This document shows positions 1 through 5,340 of a DNA stretch of 9,056 nt, piece by piece; the first letter of the stretch is position 1, and every line of letters begins with the position of its first letter. The translations under genes were made by a program, and so were the position numbers. The DNA comes from Thermodesulfobacteriota bacterium (GTDB taxonomy: Bacteria > Desulfobacterota > Thermodesulfobacteria > Thermodesulfobacteriales > Thermodesulfobacteriaceae). The stretch spans positions 1 to 9,056 of the forward strand of contig QNAZ01000024.1 of NCBI GenBank assembly GCA_003641645.1, written 5' to 3'. Below the pieces are notes generated by a model, which saw nothing but the letters and a program-made list of their open reading frames with translations, did not search any database and was not told the DNA's origin.

Positions 1-20
1 CCCCCCTATTATTTTATATA

Positions 21-917
21 ATGTTTGATATTTGTGTTATTGGACATATAACAAAGGATATAATAAGAATAGAAAAAAATAAAAAAGAACTACCAGGTGG
101 TGTAGCTTATTATTTTACTTTAGCATTAAGAAATTTAGATCCATATTTGAATATATGCTTAATTACAAAACTTAAAAATGAAGATAGAATTTTATTAGAT
201 GAATTGTTCAAAAATAACATTCAAGTTTTTTATACAAATAGTAAAGAGACAACAATTTTTGAAAATATTTATACTGATACCCTAAATTTTAGAATACAAA
301 AAGTAAGAGCTATAGCTCAACCTTTTACTATTGAAGATGTATCAAATAAATCTGCAAAAATTTTTCATTTAGGACCATTAACAAATGAAGATATACCCGT
401 AGAGGTTATAAAATATCTTTCAAAAAAGTCTAAAATATCCTTAGATATACAAGGATTTGTAAGAAATGTAGAACAAGGTGAAATAAAAAAAATCAATTGG
501 AAAGATAAAGAAGAAGGACTTCCTTGTATAGAAATATTAAAAGCAAATGAAGAAGAAGCAAAAATATTAACTGGTATAAATGATATAAAAAAAGCAGCAA
601 TAAAATTAGCTGAATATGGGATTAAAGAAGTGGTTATAACACTTGGAAGAAAAGGATCTTTGGTTTTTTCAAATGGTAAATTTTTTTCTTTTCCTGCTTT
701 TCCTCCTAAAAAAACAGTAGATGTTACAGGATGTGGAGATACTTATATAGCTGCATATATATATAAAAGGCTAAAATCTTGTAATATTGAAAATGCAGGA
801 AATTTTGCAGCAGCTACAGCCTCATTGAAAATAGAATCTTTTGGTCCTTTTAAAGGTAATAAGGAAGATGTATTTTATCTTTTAAAAACTAAAAATTTGC
901 TATCTTATAAGGAATAA
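21..917 (+). CDS. PfkB-family carbohydrate/nucleoside kinase
   Basis: A 298-residue ribokinase-fold kinase that should transfer phosphate from ATP to a hydroxyl of a small sugar-like or nucleoside substrate in the cytosol. Visible family marks are the opening beta strand (DICVIGHI, residues 3-10), the glycine pair of the substrate-binding region (PGGVAYY, 25-31), the ATP-side segment KANEEEAKILTG (174-185), the strand VVITLGRKGS (204-213) and the second PfkB signature DVTGCGDTY (234-242), with Asp240 as the expected catalytic base. The anion-hole segment reads GCGD, where GAGD is commoner. The ATG fits the family N terminus, but no Shine-Dalgarno is visible in the 20 bases upstream and the frame stays open to the window edge, so a longer form cannot be excluded. 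It converges on thiL with 3 bp between stops. Family is sure; substrate (ribose, fructose-6-P, adenosine or other) cannot be read from sequence. Confidence 0.88.
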   Translation: MFDICVIGHITKDIIRIEKNKKELPGGVAYYFTLALRNLDPYLNICLITKLKNEDRILLDELFKNNIQVFYTNSKETTIFENIYTDTLNFRIQKVRAIAQPFTIEDVSNKSAKIFHLGPLTNEDIPVEVIKYLSKKSKISLDIQGFVRNVEQGEIKKINWKDKEEGLPCIEILKANEEEAKILTGINDIKKAAIKLAEYGIKEVVITLGRKGSLVFSNGKFFSFPAFPPKKTVDVTGCGDTYIAAYIYKRLKSCNIENAGNFAAATASLKIESFGPFKGNKEDVFYLLKTKNLLSYKE

Positions 918-929
918 TTGCTAATTTTT
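891..929. terminator. Possible weak bidirectional terminator between convergent genes
   Basis: An imperfect inverted repeat, AAAAATTTGC (891-900) against GCTAATTTTT (920-929), pairs at 9 of 10 positions around a 19-nt loop and spans both convergent stop codons. It would put an A tract before and a U tract after the hairpin for either direction of transcription. The stem is AT-rich with only a two-base GC core and a long loop, so it is a poor intrinsic terminator. In DNA this AT-rich it may be chance. It is the only candidate seen at this convergent junction. Confidence 0.22.
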
Positions 930-1862
930 GGCAAAATGATTAAAACCTCTTGATTGAATTTCTAATTTTTTTGAGTCCTTTATTAAATATAGTTTTTTTT
1001 CTTCAATAATTTTTCCTATTTTAAAAAGAGATCGATTAAGTTTTTTGCTCAGTTTTTCTACTTTTTTAAGATTTTCTTCTTTTACAGTAAATAAAAGTGC
1101 ATAATCCTCCCCACCTGACAAGGCATCTTCTAAAATAGCAAATTTACCTACAGGAATCCTTTCTTCCCAAATTTCAGCTCCTACTTCACTTTCTTCGCAA
1201 ATTCTCCATAAATCAAGAAGAAGTCCATCAGAAATATCTATCATAGAGGTAGCTAATTTCTGTTTAGCTAATTCTTTTCCTAAAATTATTTCTGGCTCAG
1301 GTCTCAGATGAGCTAATTTTACAGACTCAGGGATATCTTTTGAATTTATTTTTTTAATAAATCTTAAAAAAGCTGAACTTTCTCCAAGAGGTTTAGAAAC
1401 AAAAATAAATTCTCCTGATTTTGCTCCTTTTCTTAAAATTGGATTTTTAGTTTCTCCTATAAGAGCTAAATTTATGAAAAAGGAGGGACTCTTTACTGTA
1501 TCTCCACCTACTAAAAAAGCTCCAAATTTTTTTAAAGTAATGGTAAGTCCTTCCATAAATGGTTCAATCCATGAAGATTCTATAGAATGAGGGGAACCAA
1601 GTGTTAAAAGAGCCCACTTAGGTTCTCCTCCCATAGCAGCTATATCACTAAGATTTGAAACTGCTAATTTTACTCCCAAATCAAAAAAAGAGGTATAAGA
1701 AAGACGAAAATGGATTTCCTCTATTAAAGCATCTGTTGTAAAAAGAAGATATTTATTTTTGTTAAGTTTTATAACTGCACAATCTTCATTTTTAGATTTT
1801 ATTACTAATGAATTTTCTAAAAGATATTTCTTTAAATAACTTATCCATTCTTTTTCTGTCAT
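921..1862 (-). CDS. thiL: Thiamine-monophosphate kinase ThiL
   Basis: A 313-residue enzyme that phosphorylates thiamine monophosphate with ATP to thiamine diphosphate, the last step of vitamin B1 cofactor synthesis. It belongs to the PurM/SelD ATP-binding superfamily. Family landmarks occur in order: EDCAVIKL (27-34, the GDDAAV-like metal loop with its Gly-Asp replaced by Asn-Glu), TTDALIEEIHF (42-52), AVSNLSDIAAMGG (67-79), GGDTVKSP (119-126), IDISDGLLLD (208-217), SGGEDYALLF (249-258) and the C-terminal RGFNHF (305-310). Length is normal for the family (about 310-325). The ATG overlaps the ndk stop by one base (TAATG on the minus strand) and has no Shine-Dalgarno of its own, so translation is probably coupled to ndk. 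It is the last gene of the minus-strand unit and ends in TAG, the only non-TAA stop among the intact complete genes. Confidence 0.96.
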   Translation of the reverse strand: MTEKEWISYLKKYLLENSLVIKSKNEDCAVIKLNKNKYLLFTTDALIEEIHFRLSYTSFFDLGVKLAVSNLSDIAAMGGEPKWALLTLGSPHSIESSWIEPFMEGLTITLKKFGAFLVGGDTVKSPSFFINLALIGETKNPILRKGAKSGEFIFVSKPLGESSAFLRFIKKINSKDIPESVKLAHLRPEPEIILGKELAKQKLATSMIDISDGLLLDLWRICEESEVGAEIWEERIPVGKFAILEDALSGGEDYALLFTVKEENLKKVEKLSKKLNRSLFKIGKIIEEKKLYLIKDSKKLEIQSRGFNHFAKN

Positions 1863-2284
1863 TATTCTGCCGAGATTAATTCAAATTCACTGAAGAAAAA
1901 ATTAATTTCTTTGTAAGCTGACTCAGGACTATCTGAACCATGAACAGTGTTTTTTTCTTTATTTAGACCAAAAAGTTTTCTGATAGTTCCTTCCTCAGCT
2001 TCTTTAGGATCTGTTGCTCCCATAATTTCACGCACCCTCTTTATAGCATTTTCTCCTTCAAGAACCATAGCAACTACTGGTCCAGAACTCATATAATCTG
2101 TAAGACTTTCATAAAAAGGGCGATCTTTATGAACAATATAAAATGCTTTTGCTTGCTCTTTAGAAAGCTTTACTTTTTTAAGAGCTATTACTTTTAATCC
2201 CTTTTCTTCAAAAATACTAATTACCTTACCAATAAGATTTCTTTCAATTCCATCAGGTTTAATCATAACTAAGGTTCTTTCCAT
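1862..2284 (-). CDS. ndk: Nucleoside diphosphate kinase
   Basis: Transfers the gamma phosphate of ATP to nucleoside diphosphates through a phosphohistidine, balancing NTP and dNTP pools in the cytosol. It is the step after PyrH, encoded in the divergent operon. The protein is 140 residues from the chosen start, the usual bacterial length. It opens MERTLVMIKPDG, carries GATDPKEAEEGTIRKLFG, and has the active-site motif NTVHGSDSPESA with the catalytic His at residue 115. A longer reading starting at GTG (2293-2291) adds three residues but overlaps the Shine-Dalgarno. The ATG at 2284-2282 lies 8 nt after a full GGAGG and matches the family N terminus, so I use it. ndk lies directly downstream of the broken transporter gene and overlaps thiL by one base. 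Confidence 0.97.
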   Translation of the reverse strand: MERTLVMIKPDGIERNLIGKVISIFEEKGLKVIALKKVKLSKEQAKAFYIVHKDRPFYESLTDYMSSGPVVAMVLEGENAIKRVREIMGATDPKEAEEGTIRKLFGLNKEKNTVHGSDSPESAYKEINFFFSEFELISAE

Positions 2285-2292
2285 AAAAAACA

Positions 2293-2298
2293 CCTCCT
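2293..2298 (-). promoter_or_regulatory. Strong ribosome binding site that fixes the ndk start
   Basis: On the minus strand AGGAGG is followed by 8 nt and then ATG at 2284. It decides between that ATG and an in-frame GTG (2293-2291) that shares a base with the motif. It is the only strong Shine-Dalgarno inside the minus-strand unit, so ndk and thiL can be translated even though the preceding gene carries a premature stop. Confidence 0.85.
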
Positions 2299-2323
2299 AA
2301 AAAAATTTTCAATAATCTATAAA

Positions 2324-2749
2324 TTAACTTTTAAACAATAGATATATTCCTACTACTATAAAGATAGTTCCTAAAATTTTAAAAAGAGTTAATTCTTCCT
2401 TTAAAAATATTATAGCTAAAAATGTTGCAACTAAAGGATATGTAGATGTTAAAGGGACAATTTGGGAAGCATTTTTAGCTTTAAGAAGTGAGAAATAAGT
2501 AAACATTCCTAAGAATCCACCTAAAATACCACTTATAGAGAGTATTCACACATTTTTAAAAGTTAAAGAGGAAGTATTAAAAGATGAACTTAAAAGAAGA
2601 ATTAAAAAAATACCAATTAAAGCAGAAAAAGTTCTAATAAATAAAGCAAGTAAAGGCTCAACACTTTTAAGTCCTATTTTTTCTATAATAGGAGTTATAC
2701 CCCAGAAAAGAATAGTTAAAAACCATAATATAAAAACATTTTTATCCAT
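2324..2749 (-). pseudogene. Single-domain EamA (drug/metabolite-type) transporter interrupted by an in-frame TGA
   Basis: Two open stretches, 67 codons (2749-2549) and 73 codons (2545-2327), lie in the same frame and are separated only by TGA at 2548-2546. Read through, they give 141 codons, the usual size of a one-EamA-domain membrane protein of the DMT superfamily with four or five hydrophobic helices. The first part opens MDKNVFILWFLTILFWGITP, a typical EamA first helix, then EKIGL and EPLLALFIRTFSALIG. After the TGA the product continues ILSISGILGGFLGMFTYF, then SLLKAKNASQIVPLTSTYPLVAT, LKEELT and GTIFIVVGIYLLF. All are in family order with no length change. It is therefore a single-base nonsense lesion or a sequencing error, not a frameshift. 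The ATG sits 4 bp after the HAD stop without a clear ribosome binding site. Cargo is unknown; family members export or import small metabolites. Reinitiation at the ATG at 2506 would give only a 60-residue fragment. Confidence 0.85.
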
Positions 2750-2753
2750 TTTT

Positions 2754-3221
2754 TTAGGTTCTTAAAACAGCTATTAATCTTTTAGGATTTAAAATTAAAT
2801 TTAAAGCATCTATAGGAGATTTTACTACAATATCAGCATTTATAAGAGTTTCTACTGCACATCCTTCTTCAAGCATAACTGCAATTCCTATTTTAGCTTG
2901 TTTAACCATTTTTCTATCATTTTTTCCATTTCCTAAAGCAATTACATATTCACTTCCTAATTTTTTTATAAAATTTTCTTTTTGTAAATCTTCATTTTCT
3001 GGTTCCAAAATATATGTTTTTACTTTAGTCTCTTTTAAAGCTTCTTTAGCCTTTCCAAAAGTATCCGCAGTAAGAATATAAATTTCTAAAAATTGAGCAA
3101 TCTGATTTAATTTTTCTTTTACCCCTGGAACTAAATTTCCATCAATAGAGAGAGTCCCTGTAAAATCTGAAACTAAATATTTAAAATTAATTTTTCCTTT
3201 TCCTGGAATTTCAATTTTCAT
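2754..3221 (-). CDS. Soluble P-type-ATPase-like HAD hydrolase
   Basis: A 155-residue cytosolic haloacid-dehalogenase-fold protein. Motif I is DFTGT (19-23), with Asp19 as the predicted phosphorylated nucleophile. The Thr two residues on, instead of Asp, is the pattern of P-type ATPases (DKTGT), not of ordinary HAD phosphatases (DxDGT). Motif II is ILTADT (49-54, Thr51), a Lys near 81-87 can supply motif III, and motif IV is LGNGKNDRKMV (96-106, Asp102), close to the GDGxND hinge of P-type ATPases. There is no transmembrane segment and no nucleotide-binding domain, so it corresponds to an isolated phosphorylation domain (the 'soluble P-type ATPase' group known mainly from archaea and some thermophilic bacteria). 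The substrate is unknown; phosphatase or ATPase activity is inferred. It lies 12 bp after the M50 gene and 4 bp before the EamA gene, with no visible Shine-Dalgarno. Confidence 0.85.
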   Translation of the reverse strand: MKIEIPGKGKINFKYLVSDFTGTLSIDGNLVPGVKEKLNQIAQFLEIYILTADTFGKAKEALKETKVKTYILEPENEDLQKENFIKKLGSEYVIALGNGKNDRKMVKQAKIGIAVMLEEGCAVETLINADIVVKSPIDALNLILNPKRLIAVLRT

Positions 3222-3233
3222 TATAAATCAAAA

Positions 3234-3869
3234 TTAAAAAATATTGGTAAGAAAAAAAATAAAATCAGACAAAAAGGTTATAACAGGATAAATAATTTTA
3301 GAAAGAATTCCGGTCATAGCTAAAAAAATAATAATTAAAAAGCCAAAAATTTCTGATTTCAAATAGCTTACTCTTAAAGAAAGTGGCAAGAATTTTACTA
3401 TTATTTTACTTCCATCTAAAGGAGGGATAGGAAGAAGGTTAAAAATCCCAAGACCTATGTTTATTTTTACTCCAAGATAACACATCAAAGCCAAGGGCTC
3501 AGAAATAGCAAAATTTTGGAAGTTTAAATTTAAATTATTAAATAAATTGAAAGCTAAGCCAAATAAAAAAGCTAAAATAATGTTAGAAAAAGGTCCTGCA
3601 ACTGAAACTAAAGCCATATCTCTCCAAGGATTTTTAAAATAATTAGGATTAATAGGCACAGGTTTTGCCCATCCTATAGCTTGGGTAATAAATAAAGTAA
3701 TGGTTCCAAAAAAATCTAAATGTTTAATAGGATTTAGAGTTAGTCTATCAGCTAATTTAGGAGTAGGATCTCCTAATACATACGCAACAAAACCATGAGA
3801 AAATTCATGAACTGTTAAAGCTAATAATAATGGTGGTGTTAGAAAAAGAAATATTTTTAGATCAAACAT
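3234..3869 (-). CDS. Site-2-protease-like membrane metalloprotease (peptidase M50)
   Basis: A 211-residue, strongly hydrophobic integral membrane zinc protease of the compact YwhC-like M50 group. The zinc motif HEFSH is at 21-25 in the first membrane helix (His21, His25 ligands, Glu22 catalytic), followed by the conserved GDPTPKLADRLTLNP (33-47). The second M50 motif, NLLPIPPLDGSKI (144-156), supplies the third ligand, Asp152. No PDZ domain is present, which separates it from RseP. About five or six hydrophobic segments run to the C terminus. Family members cut substrates within the membrane, but the substrate here is unknown. The start codon overlaps the ctpA stop by one base (TAATG), with no clear Shine-Dalgarno, so translation is probably coupled to ctpA. 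Placement beside a periplasmic protease suggests envelope proteolysis, which is inference. Confidence 0.94.
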   Translation of the reverse strand: MFDLKIFLFLTPPLLLALTVHEFSHGFVAYVLGDPTPKLADRLTLNPIKHLDFFGTITLFITQAIGWAKPVPINPNYFKNPWRDMALVSVAGPFSNIILAFLFGLAFNLFNNLNLNFQNFAISEPLALMCYLGVKINIGLGIFNLLPIPPLDGSKIIVKFLPLSLRVSYLKSEIFGFLIIIFLAMTGILSKIIYPVITFLSDFIFFLTNIF

Positions 3870-5101
3870 TAAAATCTCAAATTAGAAATTTCTTTTACAT
3901 TTTTAAGTATAGAAAGAGCCATTTTTACTTGAAAATCTTCTTCAGGGCTTGGAAAATGTCTAAAAATTTTCTCTTTCTTTTTAAAATTTTCAGCTTTCGA
4001 AATTTTTATTTCTGGTATTTCTATATCAGGGACAATTCCAATTTTGTCTATACAGACTCCATTTGGTGTATAATAATAAGCAGTGGTTAATTTTACTGCA
4101 TAGTCATCTTCTAAAGGAATTACAGTTTGCACACATCCTTTTCCAAAACTTTTTTGTCCTAAAACAAGAGCTCTTTTATTATCTTTTAAAGCCCCAGTAA
4201 CAATTTCAGCAGCAGAAGCAGTTCCATGATTAATTAAGATAACAATAGGATAAGGGTGTTTTCTTTGAGGTGGATTGGGTTTAGCTTTAAATTCCATTTT
4301 GGCATCTTTATTTTTTCCTTTTACAGAAACAATAATTCCATTATCTAAAAATTCGTCAGATACTTCAATTGCTGAGGAAAGAAGACCTCCTGGATTATAT
4401 CTTAAGTCTAAAATAATTCCCTTTATTTGTTGATTATTTTCCAATTTTTCAAGAGCTTCTTTCAACTCCTTAGCTGTTTTTTCTTGAAAATTTGTAATTC
4501 TAACATAAACATAACCTGGTTCTAATACTTTTGTTTTAACACTTTTTATAGGTATTACATCCCTTATTAAAGTAATTTCTTTAATATCTTTTTCATTTCT
4601 AAGAATAGTAATAGTAACCTTAGTGCCCTTAGGACCTCTTAAAAGTTTTACTGCTTCTAATAAGCTCATCCCTTTGGTAGATTTACCATCAATTTTTAAA
4701 ATTTTATCTCCTGGTTTAATACCTGCTTTCCAAGCAGGAGTATCTTCTATAGGAGCTACAACAGTTAAAATTTCATCCTTTATAGTAATTTCTATTCCAA
4801 TTCCTGTAAAACTTCCCTTTGTTTCTATTTCCAGTTCTTTATATTCATCAGGTTTCATTAAAGAGGAATAAGGGTCTAAAGAACTAAGCATACCATTTAT
4901 AGCACCATAAATTAAATCTTTAGGATTTACTTCAGTTACATAGTTTTCTTCTATTAGTCTTAAAACTTGAGAAAAAAGTTTAAGATATTTATAAATTTCT
5001 TCGTTCTTTTCTTTGGAAAAACCATAATTGAAAACTAAGAAAAAAATAAGCACAAAATTTAAAAAAAGATAAATTTTTAAAAATATTAACTTTTTATACA
5101 T
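3869..5101 (-). CDS. ctpA: Carboxy-terminal processing protease (S41 family), exported
   Basis: A 410-residue serine protease of the CtpA/Prc type, acting outside the cytoplasmic membrane on C termini of envelope proteins. Residues 5-28 form a hydrophobic signal peptide or membrane anchor after the basic MYKK. A helical segment with SLDPYSSLMKPDEY (74-87) leads into a PDZ domain at about 97-170 (GSFTGIGIEI; AGIKPGDKILKIDG at 126-139). The catalytic core follows: GIILDLRYNPGG (228-239), then NHGTASAAEI (291-300) with Ser296 as nucleophile and QKSFGKG (316-322) with Lys321 as general base. Length is normal for the bacterial group. The ATG follows AAGGTG by 5 nt, and a good sigma-70-type promoter lies about 40 bp upstream. 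It is the first gene of the six-gene minus-strand unit, divergent from rpsB. Confidence 0.95.
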   Translation of the reverse strand: MYKKLIFLKIYLFLNFVLIFFLVFNYGFSKEKNEEIYKYLKLFSQVLRLIEENYVTEVNPKDLIYGAINGMLSSLDPYSSLMKPDEYKELEIETKGSFTGIGIEITIKDEILTVVAPIEDTPAWKAGIKPGDKILKIDGKSTKGMSLLEAVKLLRGPKGTKVTITILRNEKDIKEITLIRDVIPIKSVKTKVLEPGYVYVRITNFQEKTAKELKEALEKLENNQQIKGIILDLRYNPGGLLSSAIEVSDEFLDNGIIVSVKGKNKDAKMEFKAKPNPPQRKHPYPIVILINHGTASAAEIVTGALKDNKRALVLGQKSFGKGCVQTVIPLEDDYAVKLTTAYYYTPNGVCIDKIGIVPDIEIPEIKISKAENFKKKEKIFRHFPSPEEDFQVKMALSILKNVKEISNLRF

Positions 5102-5136
5102 AAAAACACCTTTTTAAAAGTTATAAATTTTTAAAA

Positions 5137-5164
5137 ATTAAACACCTAAATAGATTTTTTTCAA
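5137..5164 (-). promoter_or_regulatory. Predicted sigma-70 promoter of the ctpA unit
   Basis: On the minus strand TTGAAA (5164-5159) is separated by 16 bp from TTTAAT (5142-5137). Each box matches its consensus at five of six positions. The predicted transcription start near 5130 gives a leader of about 30 nt before the ctpA ATG, with its ribosome binding site AAGGTG at 5112-5107. In DNA this AT-rich such boxes can arise by chance, but position and spacing fit. Confidence 0.6.
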
Positions 5165-5206
5165 GAGATTAATATTATTGAAACTTTATGGAAGACCTTA
5201 ATAAGC

Positions 5207-5234
5207 TTGAAATTTAAGTAAAAAGTGATTTAAT
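5207..5234 (+). promoter_or_regulatory. Predicted sigma-70 promoter of the rpsB operon
   Basis: TTGAAA (5207-5212), a 16-bp spacer and TTTAAT (5229-5234) match the -35 and -10 consensus at five of six positions each. The predicted start at about 5241 falls just before the structured leader that begins at 5253, so the whole fold would be in the transcript. A second TTGAAA at 5178-5183 lacks a good -10 at the right distance. Confidence 0.65.
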
Positions 5235-5252
5235 TATGAGACTAAAAAAGCA

Positions 5253-5334
5253 CGTCTAAGGTTTGGGGTGTCCCTTTTATAAAGGGATGCTGGTTTGACT
5301 CCACCTTAGGCGGAAGAAGAACCCCAAAGGAGGT
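5253..5334 (+). promoter_or_regulatory. Structured rpsB mRNA leader with pseudoknot next to the Shine-Dalgarno (candidate S2 autoregulatory element)
   Basis: Pairings found by eye are as follows. P1: 5253-5262 with 5303-5312, 10 pairs including one G-U. P2: TCCCTTT (5271-5277) with AAAGGGA (5281-5287), closing a 3-nt loop or, with one pair fewer, a 5-nt loop. Pseudoknot: TTGGGGT (5263-5269) with ACCCCAA (5321-5327), seven perfect pairs that end on the first base of the Shine-Dalgarno AAGGAGGT (5327-5334). GGGGT (5265-5269) can instead pair with ACTCC (5298-5302) inside P1, so two states compete. A T-loop-like TTTGACT sits at 5294-5300. The G+C content is well above that of the flanking DNA. 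S2-mediated autoregulation of rpsB-tsf through leader RNA is known in Gammaproteobacteria; function here is inferred, and I do not recognise it as a specific named family. Confidence 0.72.
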
Positions 5335-5340
5335 AAGAAA

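Noticed and set aside
17..22. A perfect TATAAT at the extreme left edge, just before pfkB.
   Set aside because: It overlaps the pfkB ATG (21-23), so transcription would start inside the gene. It is expected by chance in such AT-rich sequence, and any -35 would lie at or beyond the window edge.
2285..2293. Three-residue N-terminal extension of Ndk from an in-frame GTG at 2293-2291.
   Set aside because: The GTG shares its bases with the end of the Shine-Dalgarno. The ATG at 2284 has ideal 8-nt spacing and matches the family N terminus.
2546..2548. Selenocysteine reading of the in-frame TGA in the EamA gene.
   Set aside because: EamA/DMT transporters are not known selenoproteins, and I did not see a convincing bacterial SECIS-type hairpin directly after the TGA in this AT-rich stretch.
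3830..4090. Open frame on the plus strand opposite ctpA and the M50 gene.
   Set aside because: It is antisense to two well-supported genes, its translation is low-complexity Phe/Lys-rich, and it has no family resemblance.
4623..4871. Open frame on the plus strand opposite the PDZ region of ctpA.
   Set aside because: Antisense shadow of a conserved domain with no plausible ribosome binding site or family match.
5253..5312. A tRNA or tmRNA-like gene, prompted by the GGTTTGACTCC segment.
   Set aside because: No acceptor stem, D arm or anticodon arm can be drawn. The dominant fold is the 10-bp stem plus pseudoknot of an mRNA leader, in a leader position before rpsB.
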